DNA of 40,088 bases, from contig NZ_AYVY01000024.1 in the NCBI RefSeq assembly GCF_000503055.1, forward strand, positions 37,361 through 77,448, read 5' to 3'. Below are positions 15,850 to 23,607 of this stretch, one piece after another. The notes beneath the pieces are model-generated. The model was not told the origin of the DNA, did no database searches, and saw only the letters and a program-made list of their open reading frames with translations. Every line of letters starts with the position of its first letter. Position 1 is the stretch's first letter. This DNA comes from Mesorhizobium sp. LSHC420B00. GTDB lineage: Bacteria; Pseudomonadota; Alphaproteobacteria; Rhizobiales; Rhizobiaceae. A program made the translations under genes and the position numbers.

Positions 15850-17936
15850 CCGCATTCGATTTCCGTCCAACGCTGAATGCACCCGACGATGACCCCCATC
15901 TCTGGCTTGAAGATGTAGAAGGCGAACGGGCACTTGCGTGGACCGCCAGCCAGTCGGCAAAGACCCTGAAGAACTTCGCGGGAACGCAGTTTGAGCGCGA
16001 CCGGGCGGCGCTTACAGCGATTTTCGACCGTCCCGACAGGATTCCCCGTATCACGCGCCGCGGTCAGTACCTCTACAATTTCTGGCAAGATGCCGGAAAT
16101 CCGCGCGGGCTGTGGCGCCGGACCACCCTTGCCGCCTACATGAAGACTGATCCCCAGTGGGAGCTGCTGATCGATCTGGACGCCCTCGCCGCTAGCGACG
16201 GAGAAGATTGGGTCTGGGGCAGCGCATCGATCGAGCCGGAGAGACGGGAAAGAGCCATTCTGCGCCTGTCGCGCTGCGGCAGCGACGCGGTCGTGCATCG
16301 CGAATTCGACCTGAGCTCCCTGAGCTTTGTCGCCGACGGGTTCAATCTCCCCGAGGCCAAGGGCAACATTGATTGGCTCGACCCCAACACGCTTCTGCTT
16401 TCCAGTGCGCTTGGTCATGGCATGGCCACCCGCTCCGGTTACGCGCGCACCGTGCGACTGTGGAACCGTGGCGCGGATCCCCTCACCGCGCCGGTAATCT
16501 TCGAGACGGGTTCCGAAACCCTCGTTGTGTGTGGCCATCTGGACCGTACCGCCAAGAGCGAGCGCCTGTGGTTCGTCGAGCAGCTGGCTTGGCTCGACAA
16601 AATAGTCCGCATTGGCGATAGAAGCGGGCCGAAGATTGAGATCGGCCTTCCCAAGGACGCCAGATGGAACACCTTCGGCGATTGGCTGGCGGTAAAGCCG
16701 CGTAAAGCATGGACGGTTGCCGGGACGACCTATTGCGCCGACGCGCTGATCGGCATCTCGCTTTCCTCTTTCCTGGCTGGCGAGCGCCGTTTTAGCACTC
16801 TGTTCGAACCAGCCGAGAGGCGGGTCCTGCAGTCCTTCTTCTGGAACAACGGGAAGCTCATTGTCGCCTACCTGGCGAACCTCGTTCCTAGATTCGAGAT
16901 ATTCACCCCGGGCCCGCAGGAATGGACGCGCCGAGCCCTGAACACGTTTCCCGCCGAACGGACTGTTGATCTCTGGTCACTCGATGCGGCAGATCACGAG
17001 ACCAATGGAGAGATCCTGGTCTGGGCTCAGGATCCGATCACGCCGCCGCAGCTTTTCCTATTGGATCTCGACGCCGCGCCGCCTCTCAGCGTTTCAGTAA
17101 TCCTGAAGCGCAGCCCGGAGAATTTCGACGCATCCGGACTGGTGGTCACGCGCCACGAGGCGGTCTCGATCGATGGCGAGATGATTCCCTATACGCAGGT
17201 CGGTCCGGCTGACGGGAACGGGGATGCCCCGGTTCACCTCACCGCCTATGGCGGGTTCGGCATATCGCTCCTGCCCTCCTACAATTCCTCGCTCGGCAAG
17301 CTGTGGCTCGAACGCGGCGGCACGTGCGTGGTGGCGAACATCCGGGGCGGCGGCGAGTTCGGCACCCGTTGGCACGATGCCGGGCGCAGACAGGGCAAAC
17401 GTCTTGCCCATGACGATTTCGCCGCCGTTGCCGCCGACCTGGTGCGAAGGGGCATTACGCTGCCGAGGCGGATTGCCGCCGAGGGCGGGTCAAATGGCGG
17501 CCTGCTGATTGCCAACATGCTGACCCGCTACCCTGAGCACTTCGGCGCGCTGTTCTGCACAGTTCCGCTTGTCGACATGCGCCGCTACACCAAGCTCCTG
17601 GCGGGCGCGAGCTGGATCGACGAATATGGCGATCCCGACAAGGCTGACGATTGGGTTTTCCTGAAGGAAATCTCCGCCTATCACGCCGCGACGCCGGGAC
17701 AGCCCTATCCGCCTGTCCTGCTCGCCACCACGAAGCGCGACGACCGCGTCCACCCGGGCCACGCGCGCAAGATGGCCGCAAAGCTGCAGGCCCTTGGATA
17801 TCCCGCTTACTTCTACGAGCTCAGCGCGGGCGGGCACGGCTACGGCAAGGACAATCGCGAGCGGGCCGCATTCATCAGTCTTGGCACCAACTTTCTTCGC
17901 AACGTGATCGGCTGGCACGCCGATAGCGCTCATTGA
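15846..17936 (+). CDS. Prolyl oligopeptidase, S9A family (y4nA-like)
   Basis: The 696-residue cytoplasmic serine peptidase cleaves short proline-containing peptides and resembles Y4nA of the NGR234 symbiotic plasmid. The N-terminus PHLWLEDVEGERALAWTASQ and the long beta-propeller region precede an alpha/beta-hydrolase domain. That domain has the nucleophile in AAEGGSNGGLLIAN, the Asp in ATTKRDDRVHPGHARKM and the His in SAGGHGYGKDN. The ICANIRGGGEFG-type motif is present as VVANIRGGGEFGTRW. The triad and length are intact and there is no signal peptide. It is the second gene of a predicted NifA/sigma-54 transcript, so it should be expressed in bacteroids. The size filter of this family fits processing of a small peptide. 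Confidence 0.92.
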   Translation: MTAFDFRPTLNAPDDDPHLWLEDVEGERALAWTASQSAKTLKNFAGTQFERDRAALTAIFDRPDRIPRITRRGQYLYNFWQDAGNPRGLWRRTTLAAYMKTDPQWELLIDLDALAASDGEDWVWGSASIEPERRERAILRLSRCGSDAVVHREFDLSSLSFVADGFNLPEAKGNIDWLDPNTLLLSSALGHGMATRSGYARTVRLWNRGADPLTAPVIFETGSETLVVCGHLDRTAKSERLWFVEQLAWLDKIVRIGDRSGPKIEIGLPKDARWNTFGDWLAVKPRKAWTVAGTTYCADALIGISLSSFLAGERRFSTLFEPAERRVLQSFFWNNGKLIVAYLANLVPRFEIFTPGPQEWTRRALNTFPAERTVDLWSLDAADHETNGEILVWAQDPITPPQLFLLDLDAAPPLSVSVILKRSPENFDASGLVVTRHEAVSIDGEMIPYTQVGPADGNGDAPVHLTAYGGFGISLLPSYNSSLGKLWLERGGTCVVANIRGGGEFGTRWHDAGRRQGKRLAHDDFAAVAADLVRRGITLPRRIAAEGGSNGGLLIANMLTRYPEHFGALFCTVPLVDMRRYTKLLAGASWIDEYGDPDKADDWVFLKEISAYHAATPGQPYPPVLLATTKRDDRVHPGHARKMAAKLQALGYPAYFYELSAGGHGYGKDNRERAAFISLGTNFLRNVIGWHADSAH

Positions 17937-18934
17937 CGACCGGGAGCGCGACAGAGCAAACTAGGAATAAGTGGGTATAGATCGAATGTCTGCAACAACT
18001 GCACAAATAATGAGTACCGAGTTTGCGTAAAATGCGCGACAGAGCTAAGTCTGCCTCAAACAATACAGTAGACTATTCCCATTGCAGCCTATCATGTCTG
18101 AAAAGCAAGGAGACAATACCATGGCAACAAAGCGAACAAACGTGGCGCGGGGAGTAACAGCGGCCATCGTCCTGGTGCTGATGGGGCAGCAGGCCGTCGC
18201 GGCGGAGCTTGCACGAGCCCTGTACGTTCCTCCGCCTCCCCTGCGCGACCCTCCGCCTCGCCCGTGCCCTACGACAGCAACCTGGGTCATCGCAGAACCA
18301 AGCCCTTGGCAGATCCGCCTGCGCGCGTTGGGGGTCCTCACTGAGGATTCCGGCTTCGCTAAATACAGTGCCTATCCCGCTTACTTCTACGAAGCCCAGC
18401 GCAGGTAGGCACAGCTACCGCAAGGACAATCGCGAGCGGGCGGCATTCATTGCCTTGGGCAACAATTTCCTTCGCAGCGCGATCGGTTGGCAAGCCGATG
18501 GCTGATTGGTGCGCCAAACAAGGCAATGTTTCAAAAAAAGTGAGCACAGGTCCGTGATTGCGCGAATTCGCAAATAATGACGGCACTGTCTCATGCAAGG
18601 TGAGTATGAGAATGCTTCAGTATAAACTGATAAAATGAGATTCTTAGTAGTGCAACGCACCATGTCTGAAGAAAAAGGAGAGAATATCATGGCCAGAACG
18701 CGACCGGGCGTGGTCCAGGGAATAACAGCGGCTGTCATCCTCATGGTGATGGGACACCAGGCCGCCGCGGCGGACCTTGCGCAGGCCGCGAGCGTCCCGG
18801 AAGTAGCAGTCTTGGCCTCGGACGAAGGAGACTTGGCCTCGGAATGGCCAAGCCCTTGGCAGATCCGCCTCCGTGGGTTGGGGGTCATCACCCAGGATTC
18901 GGGCTACGTTGATACGGCGCCCGGCTCCGGTCTT
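17799..18934 (+). repeat. Diverged tandem duplication of ~570 bp
   Basis: The unit running from the end of the oligopeptidase gene (about 17799) through the intergenic region to the first ~80 codons of ompW is present twice. Corresponding points lie 568-574 bp apart (17801 versus 18375; 18121 versus 18689). The ribosome-site region CATGTCTGAA..AAGGAGA is kept in both copies. Copies differ by many substitutions, so the event is not recent. Confidence 0.8.
18121..18507 (+). pseudogene. Chimeric pseudogene: OmpW N-terminus joined to oligopeptidase C-terminus
   Basis: The first part (18121 to about 18365) encodes MATKRTNVARGVTAAIVLVL and on to WQIRLRALGVLTEDSGF. It is a diverged copy of the signal peptide and start of the OmpW gene at 18689. 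From about 18373 the sequence becomes a copy of the 3' end of the prolyl oligopeptidase gene (YPAYFYE, then DNRERAAFI in another frame, then FLRSAIGW). The open frame closes at 18408; the homologous sequence runs to about 18507. It is non-functional and records a tandem duplication. Confidence 0.85.
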
Positions 18935-19405
18935 TCCTATTCGAACACCGTGACGCCCGAACTCGATATCTCGTATTTCTTCACCGACAACGTCGCCGCC
19001 GAGCTTATCCTCGGCACCACCTATGCCAACATCGCAGGCCAGGGCTCGATCGGCGGGCTGGGCAATATCGGCAAGGTTTGGCTGCTGCCGCCCACGCTGA
19101 CATTGCAGTACCATTTTACCGATTTCGGTGCTTTCAAGCCCTATGTCGGCGCCGGCGTGAACTATACAATCTTCTATAATCAGGATGCCGGCAGCGCCGA
19201 TGATCTCAAGGTTAAGAACACCTTCGGCACCGCACTGCAGGTCGGGTTCGACTACATGGTGGACGAGCACTGGGGCGTCAACTTCGACGTGAAGAAGCTT
19301 TTCCTGAAGCCAGACTTCGACGTCACCGTGGCCGGCGCCAAGCTGACGGGGAAGGCGGCGCTCGATCCCTGGCTGATAGGCGCAGGTGTCACCTACCGCT
19401 TCTGA
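18689..19405 (+). CDS. OmpW-family outer membrane beta-barrel protein
   Basis: The 238-residue protein has a signal peptide (GITAAVILMVMGHQAAAA, cleavage near AAA-DLA) and the OmpW pattern. That is SPWQIRLRGLGVITQDSGYV for the first strand, then PELDISYFFTDNVAAELILG, LPPTLTLQYHFTDFGAFKPYVGAGVNYT in the middle, DEHWGVNFDVKKLFL and a C-terminal GAGVTYRF ending in Phe as outer-membrane proteins do. OmpW proteins form narrow 8-stranded barrels for small hydrophobic molecules. AAGGAG precedes the ATG. The gene follows the oligopeptidase and may share its transcript through the duplicated region; no sigma-54 site of its own was seen. Confidence 0.9.
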   Translation: MARTRPGVVQGITAAVILMVMGHQAAAADLAQAASVPEVAVLASDEGDLASEWPSPWQIRLRGLGVITQDSGYVDTAPGSGLSYSNTVTPELDISYFFTDNVAAELILGTTYANIAGQGSIGGLGNIGKVWLLPPTLTLQYHFTDFGAFKPYVGAGVNYTIFYNQDAGSADDLKVKNTFGTALQVGFDYMVDEHWGVNFDVKKLFLKPDFDVTVAGAKLTGKAALDPWLIGAGVTYRF

Positions 19406-19447
19406 CAACGGAAGGCGAGGCGGCTTGCTATAGCTGATCTGAAATGA

Positions 19448-19471
19448 AGGGCGCCTTGTGCGCCCTTTTTT
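19448..19471 (+). terminator. Rho-independent terminator after ompW
   Basis: GGGCGC / GCGCCC stem (19449-19454 with 19460-19465) with loop CTTGT, followed by six T residues. Confidence 0.9.
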
Positions 19472-20279
19472 CGGTCGCCCCTGCACGGGAAGAAGCCGTT
19501 GTACAGAGGGCGGCCGCCTTCCTCGAGTGGACCAAGAAGCGTACCCTGGTCAACGCGGCCTCGACTAATGCCTGAAATGGAAGTGCCTAGAGACGCGCCT
19601 TAGATCAGGATGCAGCGGCCAGACTCTTTGCCGGCATCGGTCTCCCCGACGTTCTGTGTGAGATTATGCGCCTGCGCGCACGGACCTCCTCCACGGCGAC
19701 AAGATGCCGTGTTCAGCCATGCTGCGAGCTGCCGGTTCTTTTCTGCTGCACCGGTGGGCTGGCGCCCCAAAGCGTCCCTCGGCAGCCCAGGGCCGCGCTT
19801 CGCCCTGCCCGCGGCACACACGGTACGGTACCGGGCTCCATCTCGGCAATGATGCGGTCTGGGACCTCCTGATAGAGCCTGGCGCCCGAGCGCTGCCCTC
19901 ACCTCGGTCTCCGCTAATGGTTCGCTTCTGTCTTGCATGCAACGTCGTCCTCCGCTCGCCAATCGCTGCTTTCCCGGGAAGTGGGGGGGTGGGCGGCGGG
20001 TTGCGGCCGGAAGGGCCGCCGTCCAGGCGAACCGCATCCAGAGGACCGAAACGAACAGAAGGACCCGAAGCGAGAGCGAAGGGTTGCTGGAAGCCGCGGC
20101 GGCCGTAGAAGGGCGCGCCGCCCACCCTGAACCGCTGGGAAAGGCCCACCAGATCAGGTTGCGAGGGTCTGACGACCCGCGCCAGGGCGGGAGCCGAATG
20201 GCCGAGACGCCTGAGCTTGCCGCAGAAAAGCGGGCTGGTCCACCGGGAGCGGTGGCTCCGCGAGAGGCGCCGGCATCAG
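19472..20279. other. Intergenic stretch between ompW terminator and qseC
   Basis: No gene is recognised in these 800 bp. A short plus-strand piece ending near 19569 reads AAAFLEWTKKRTLVNAASTN before a stop and may be the tail of a lost gene. The rest consists of GC-rich overlapping frames with arginine- and proline-rich translations and no domain signal. Confidence 0.35.
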
Positions 20280-20513
20280 TTATGACCGCAGGCTCAACAG
20301 AATCTCGCACGGATCAGCGTCAAGCACTGCGGTTACGTCGAGAAATTCAATGATGTCGAGACGCCGCTCCCCACCTTCATACTTGGCCACGAAGGATTGC
20401 GGCCGGCCAAGCTTCTCAGCCACCTGCGCCTGAGTCATGCCTTTGGCCTCGCGCAGCGATATCAGCTGGGCCAGAAACCGCTGGTGGCGGGGAGATCGAA
20501 GTGATTTGGGCAT
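20280..20513 (-). CDS. qseC: QseC-like HTH (Xre/Cro) repressor
   Basis: The 77-residue protein is a single Cro/CI-type helix-turn-helix with MTQAQVAEKLGRPQSFVAKY at its centre and a short C-terminal LDADPCEILLSLRS. In M. loti R7A, QseC controls qseM from operators in the divergent promoter, in the manner of restriction-modification controller proteins. The divergent arrangement with the QseM-like gene at 20630 and the two inverted repeats between them match that scheme. The ATG at 20513 gives the usual length. Confidence 0.85.
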   Translation of the reverse strand: MPKSLRSPRHQRFLAQLISLREAKGMTQAQVAEKLGRPQSFVAKYEGGERRLDIIEFLDVTAVLDADPCEILLSLRS

Positions 20514-20550
20514 GTAGGAGAACCGGTCAGGTAAAGACCGTCTCAGCCAC

Positions 20551-20584
20551 TAATCCCGGTTCCGGATTATCCCATTTTGGGATA
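20551..20584. promoter_or_regulatory. Two abutting inverted repeats, candidate QseC operators
   Basis: TAATCCCGGTTCCGGATTA (20551-20569, arms TAATCC/GGATTA) and TATCCCATTTTGGGATA (20568-20584, arms TATCCCA/TGGGATA) lie next to each other in the 116-bp gap between divergent qseC and qseM. Paired operators in this position are expected for QseC control of both promoters. Confidence 0.7.
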
Positions 20585-20629
20585 TGCTGTCTTGAATCCA
20601 GCGATCAAGATGCGAGGTTCGCGGCAGAC

Positions 20630-20911
20630 ATGAATGGATCAACGGGAACAGACGGGACTCAAAGCTCGACACTGCGCGACGAGGTCCCTTGGTCGGAGAG
20701 CCTCACGAGCTATGACCGGCAGCATTTCAAGATCTATCTGAGGATTCTCGACGCCTGCGCCGACAATGCCAGCGAGGAGGAGATGGCGCATCGCATTCTC
20801 GGCATTGACCCGTCCATTGAACCGGTCCGCGCCAAAAAGGCCCTCCGCAGCCATATCGACCGTGCTAATTGGATGGTGACGACCGGCTACAAGGAACTGT
20901 TCGCCGGCTGA
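20630..20911 (+). CDS. qseM: QseM-like anti-activator (DUF2285)
   Basis: The 93-residue DUF2285 protein has the core SYDRQHFKIYLRILDACADN, then ILGIDPSIEPVRAKKALRSH and WMVTTGYKELF. In M. loti R7A, QseM binds TraR and FseA and blocks ICE excision and transfer in most cells. It shares the DUF2285 fold with the second half of FseA encoded convergently at 20936-21520, consistent with mimicry of its target. The ATG at 20630 was chosen from family length. Confidence 0.87.
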   Translation: MNGSTGTDGTQSSTLRDEVPWSESLTSYDRQHFKIYLRILDACADNASEEEMAHRILGIDPSIEPVRAKKALRSHIDRANWMVTTGYKELFAG

Positions 20912-20935
20912 CGCACAGCGCGGATCTCATGCTCT

Positions 20936-21520
20936 TCAAAGAAGGAAATTCAGATATTCGCCGTTCATTAGCGCACGGCCACGTGAGACGGCGCGCCGGA
21001 TACGATCGCGCAGGTGATCTTGAGGATCCTTCCAGTCGGACCGGACGCGCGCTTGGCCGACGAGCGCTTCGGCGATTTCGCGATGTGATGCTCCGGCAAG
21101 CGCGCCATCGAGCGCGCGGAGGACGAAGTTCAATCGGGGCCCGCGTCTTTGTGGCGGAAACAAGCGCGCGGGCAGTTTTCCATAGGCACAAAGGGCATTG
21201 AGGCACTCCAGCGCTAACAGACGATGCTTCGAAAGTGCTGCCGGCCAGATCGCCTCGGTGCGGAGGTAAACAGGATGCAGGACATCCGCTCCCGAAACAG
21301 CAAGCTGGAGGCTGCGCTCCGCATCGCGAAGAAGAACCTCCTGGCTCTTGTCGGGCATCAGCAGGACTGCAGCACGACATGGCAATGCCGCCAGCTCGAA
21401 CGACGATATCGTCGATGACGCAAATCGCCGTTCCGCAATGACAGGCAACACGCTTGGACACCGGCGGGGACACCAAAACACAGTCGCACTGCGCCCGTAA
21501 GATTCAGCGAAACGAAACAC
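20936..21520 (-). CDS. fseA: FseA C-terminal part (DUF2285; msi171-like)
   Basis: This second frame of the split fseA gene carries a DUF2285 domain (LNFVLRALDGALAGASHREI, then DPQDHLRDRIRRAVSRGRAL). Alone it would need a GTG at 21520, but it overlaps the upstream frame by 17 bp. In M. loti the two frames (msi172 and msi171) are joined by +1 ribosomal frameshifting into FseA, which activates the excisionase gene rdfS. The product expected here is about 270 residues. It ends 24 bp from convergent qseM. Confidence 0.85.
   Translation of the reverse strand: MFRFAESYGRSATVFWCPRRCPSVLPVIAERRFASSTISSFELAALPCRAAVLLMPDKSQEVLLRDAERSLQLAVSGADVLHPVYLRTEAIWPAALSKHRLLALECLNALCAYGKLPARLFPPQRRGPRLNFVLRALDGALAGASHREIAEALVGQARVRSDWKDPQDHLRDRIRRAVSRGRALMNGEYLNFLL
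21503..21514 (-). promoter_or_regulatory. Predicted +1 programmed frameshift site in fseA
   Basis: Minus-strand sequence TCG TTT CGC TGA closes the first frame. Skipping the C after TTT gives TTT-GCT-GAA and enters the DUF2285 frame (F-A-E-S). A slow CGC codon followed by UGA next to a slippery UUU is consistent with +1 shifting. The mechanism is established for the M. loti homologue; the exact slip position here is inferred. Confidence 0.65.
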
Positions 21521-21743
21521 CCCAGCGCGACAGGTTGCCGGCCGACGCGATCACCTCGACGGTGGTTCCATGCGGCAAACTGTTGGCCTGCCGGCGCGCA
21601 GCAAGCACATCATGCTGAAATACCGGATTGCGCCGCAAAAACTCCCAAGCCCAGCCACGCAGCGTCAGCTGAGCGGCGTAGCCGTATGACCTATCATTCC
21701 ACCAGTCGGGCAGATCGGCGTCCGTCGCAAGAGACGTGGACAT
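21504..21743 (-). CDS. fseA: FseA N-terminal part (DUF6499; msi172-like)
   Basis: The 79-residue frame contains PDWWNDRSYGYAAQLTLRGW and AWEFLRRNP, a domain found at the N-terminus of FseA and related regulators. It ends WGVSF-R-stop. The next frame continues as AESYGRSATV if one base is skipped after the TTT codon (21510-21512), which is the +1 shift described for this gene pair. It lies 28 bp downstream of traI, same strand, so it is quorum-controlled with it. Confidence 0.85.
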   Translation of the reverse strand: MSTSLATDADLPDWWNDRSYGYAAQLTLRGWAWEFLRRNPVFQHDVLAARRQANSLPHGTTVEVIASAGNLSRWGVSFR

Positions 21744-21771
21744 GACTGTGCTCTCCTGCCGGGCGTCACAT

Positions 21772-22404
21772 TCACGCCACCCGGCGAAGCACCGGCGCCC
21801 ATAGCACCGGACTGTCGATACCGCTGTTTTGTCGCACCGCATGAAGTGTCGCTCTCGACACTTCGAGGTAGCCCGCCAGTGCGCGTGTCGCGCCGATCGT
21901 GTGCGGGTTGCCGATCCGCTCGAGGGGCCAGCCGGCGCGACGAAGAATGCGCTCCATGCGCAAGTCGGTGACCGTGACGACGTGGCTGAGCCGGCGTGAG
22001 AGGCCGAACTCGATCATGCCGGCGAAGAGCTCATATGTGCCGAGAGCGATACCACCCGCCCCCTTTTGCCCAGATGAAGCTATGTCGAGCGCAAAACGGC
22101 TGCTTTCCCACACGCTCGGATCCTCAGGTGCAGCCCTTCCTTCCAACAGCATCGGAAAGGTATCGCGAATCATGGTCGGGCCCGCTGAGGGCAGAAGGCG
22201 AACGCAACCCTCCACCCGGCCCTCGAAACCGCGCAACAACAGGTAGTGCGGTCTGAGCGCGTCAAAGGAATCGATTTCATAGCCGCCATTATCCTGCACG
22301 TCCCAGCCTAGGCGTTCCTTGAAGACGCGAAATCGAAGCCGATGCATTGCATGCAGTCCGTCAGCAAAGTCGTCGTAGCACTCAGGCGCAATAAGCTGGA
22401 TCAT
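21772..22404 (-). CDS. traI: LuxI-type N-acyl-homoserine lactone synthase TraI
   Basis: The 210-residue LuxI-family enzyme makes an acyl-homoserine lactone from S-adenosylmethionine and an acyl-carrier protein thioester. It shows MHRLRFRVFKERLGWDV (conserved Arg, Phe, Trp), EIDSFDALRPHYLLLR (Glu, Asp), GCVRLLPSAGPTMIRDTFP and WESSRFALD. It lies downstream of traR and upstream of the fseA frames, as in the M. loti ICE switch. The ATG at 22404 has GGAGG six nt upstream, and that ribosome site falls inside an 11-bp hairpin (22412-22446). Confidence 0.94.
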   Translation of the reverse strand: MIQLIAPECYDDFADGLHAMHRLRFRVFKERLGWDVQDNGGYEIDSFDALRPHYLLLRGFEGRVEGCVRLLPSAGPTMIRDTFPMLLEGRAAPEDPSVWESSRFALDIASSGQKGAGGIALGTYELFAGMIEFGLSRRLSHVVTVTDLRMERILRRAGWPLERIGNPHTIGATRALAGYLEVSRATLHAVRQNSGIDSPVLWAPVLRRVA

Positions 22405-22411
22405 CAAAGGC

Positions 22412-22446
22412 CTCCAATGGCGGGAAACATTTCCTCGCCATTGGAG
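22412..22446 (-). promoter_or_regulatory. Perfect 11-bp hairpin covering the traI ribosome binding site
   Basis: CTCCAATGGCG (22412-22422) and CGCCATTGGAG (22436-22446) are perfect inverted repeats around a 13-nt loop. In the traI mRNA the left arm includes most of the GGAGG ribosome site (complement of 22411-22415), so folding would hide it. It could instead be a protein operator. Confidence 0.6.
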
Positions 22447-22459
22447 ACGATCCTTCGCG

Positions 22460-22478
22460 AAAGCGCAGCCTGTGCAGT
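22460..22478 (-). promoter_or_regulatory. Possible TraR (lux-type) box
   Basis: Minus strand AACTGCACAGGCTGCGCTT is an imperfect palindrome (GCACAG-G-CTGCGC) in the traR-traI gap, resembling tra/lux boxes with TGCA-type half sites. It is weak evidence but in the right place, about 60 bp before the traI start. Confidence 0.35.
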
Positions 22479-22486
22479 TCCGGAGG

Positions 22487-23236
22487 TCAAGCCGACTTAT
22501 CAGGAAGCGAAAAGCCTGAAGCCGCCAGACGCGTAATCGCCTGTCGGGTGGTTGTCACGCCAAGCTTCTTGCGGACGTTTGCCAGATGGAACTCAGCCGT
22601 GTACCGCGAGATCTCCAGGATGCCGCCTGTATCTCGGGCGGACTTGCCGCGCGCCGCCCACTGCAGGCACTCGTATTCACGCGGCGTCAACAACACACCG
22701 CCAACTCTTCGATCGCCCGACAGTCTGCAGCGGACGAACGTATGAAAACAGCTCGCGAAAAACGGAAGACCTTGCTCGTAGTGATCGGCCACGCGAAAGT
22801 ATGCAGGATCGGGCTTGTCAGCGGCAAAGGTCATAGCCGCAAAATTGTCGCGGCCATCAATGATCGGGATCGTCACGCCGCAGCGGATGCCGAACTGCGC
22901 TGCTTCCTCGAAAAACCTAAGCTGAGGCGCGGACAGATCAAAACTCTTTAGGTCAAATCCCCATCGAAATGTGGATTCGCCATAGCTTGCACGTAAAATG
23001 ACTGGGTCGACATTCTGATACCGGTTCTCAAGATAGCGCGCTGTCCAGAGCGCCGGATAATTCGAGATCAGCATGGGCTTGCCATTAGACCACGGCGGTA
23101 AGGAGAAGTAGGCAAAGGTGAATAGATCCAGACCTGAGGCGACATCGGCCAAGGCTCCGCGAAAATCACCCTCATCGACACTTACCGACAACTTTTCCAG
23201 GAATGTCTCGAAGACAATTCGCATGTCCTTCCTCAT
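22487..23236 (-). CDS. traR: LuxR-type quorum-sensing regulator TraR
   Basis: The 249-residue protein has an N-terminal autoinducer-binding domain with the typical aromatic/Asp pattern (ENRYQNVDPVILRASYGEST and FRWGFDLKSF). It has a C-terminal LuxR helix-turn-helix (LTPREYECLQWAARGKSARD, then ISRYTAEFHLANVRKKLGV). It should bind the lactone made by TraI and switch on traI-fseA, leading to ICE excision and transfer. GGAGG lies upstream of the ATG at 23236. QseM (20630) is the expected antagonist. Confidence 0.92.
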   Translation of the reverse strand: MRKDMRIVFETFLEKLSVSVDEGDFRGALADVASGLDLFTFAYFSLPPWSNGKPMLISNYPALWTARYLENRYQNVDPVILRASYGESTFRWGFDLKSFDLSAPQLRFFEEAAQFGIRCGVTIPIIDGRDNFAAMTFAADKPDPAYFRVADHYEQGLPFFASCFHTFVRCRLSGDRRVGGVLLTPREYECLQWAARGKSARDTGGILEISRYTAEFHLANVRKKLGVTTTRQAITRLAASGFSLPDKSA

Positions 23237-23607
23237 TGTTCTTCCTCCTGTCCTGACTCACTCCCTTCATCTCTCTGCTGTGCGCCACCCGGCCTGTAGA
23301 CCCCATCGTAAGCCGACCTCTCAAACTGGCCGGGCTGACCTTCTTTACAAATGCCGCGACGGTCGCGCATATTGTTAGCTCGCCAGCGGTAGCTACGCGG
23401 CGATCTCAGACGTTTTTTGTCCGAAATGCTACGGCAGCCTCCCAACACAAGAAGGTGCTGATGGAGCAGTTCGAGAGTGCGAAGCGCATTGGTGGAGAGC
23501 AGCGGGCGGGCCGAAATTGGGTTACCGAACCCAACAAAAAGACGGGCCGTGCGAGTGTTCGTCTTTGACAATTTCGACCGGTGATCGGCAACGCGACCAT
23601 TGTATTC
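23237..23607. other. Intergenic stretch upstream of traR
   Basis: About 370 bp hold no recognisable gene. The part next to 23236 must contain the traR promoter, but I see no clear -35/-10 pair. Confidence 0.4.

Noticed and set aside
18541..18575. GCGAATTCGC palindrome upstream of ompW as an FNR/FixK box
   Set aside because: It lacks the TTGAT-N4-ATCAA half sites; kept as a chance palindrome.
19600..20310. Long minus-strand open frame (about 236 codons)
   Set aside because: Low-complexity Arg/Pro/Gly-rich translation, no domain, overlaps the qseC end; typical of GC-rich noncoding sequence.
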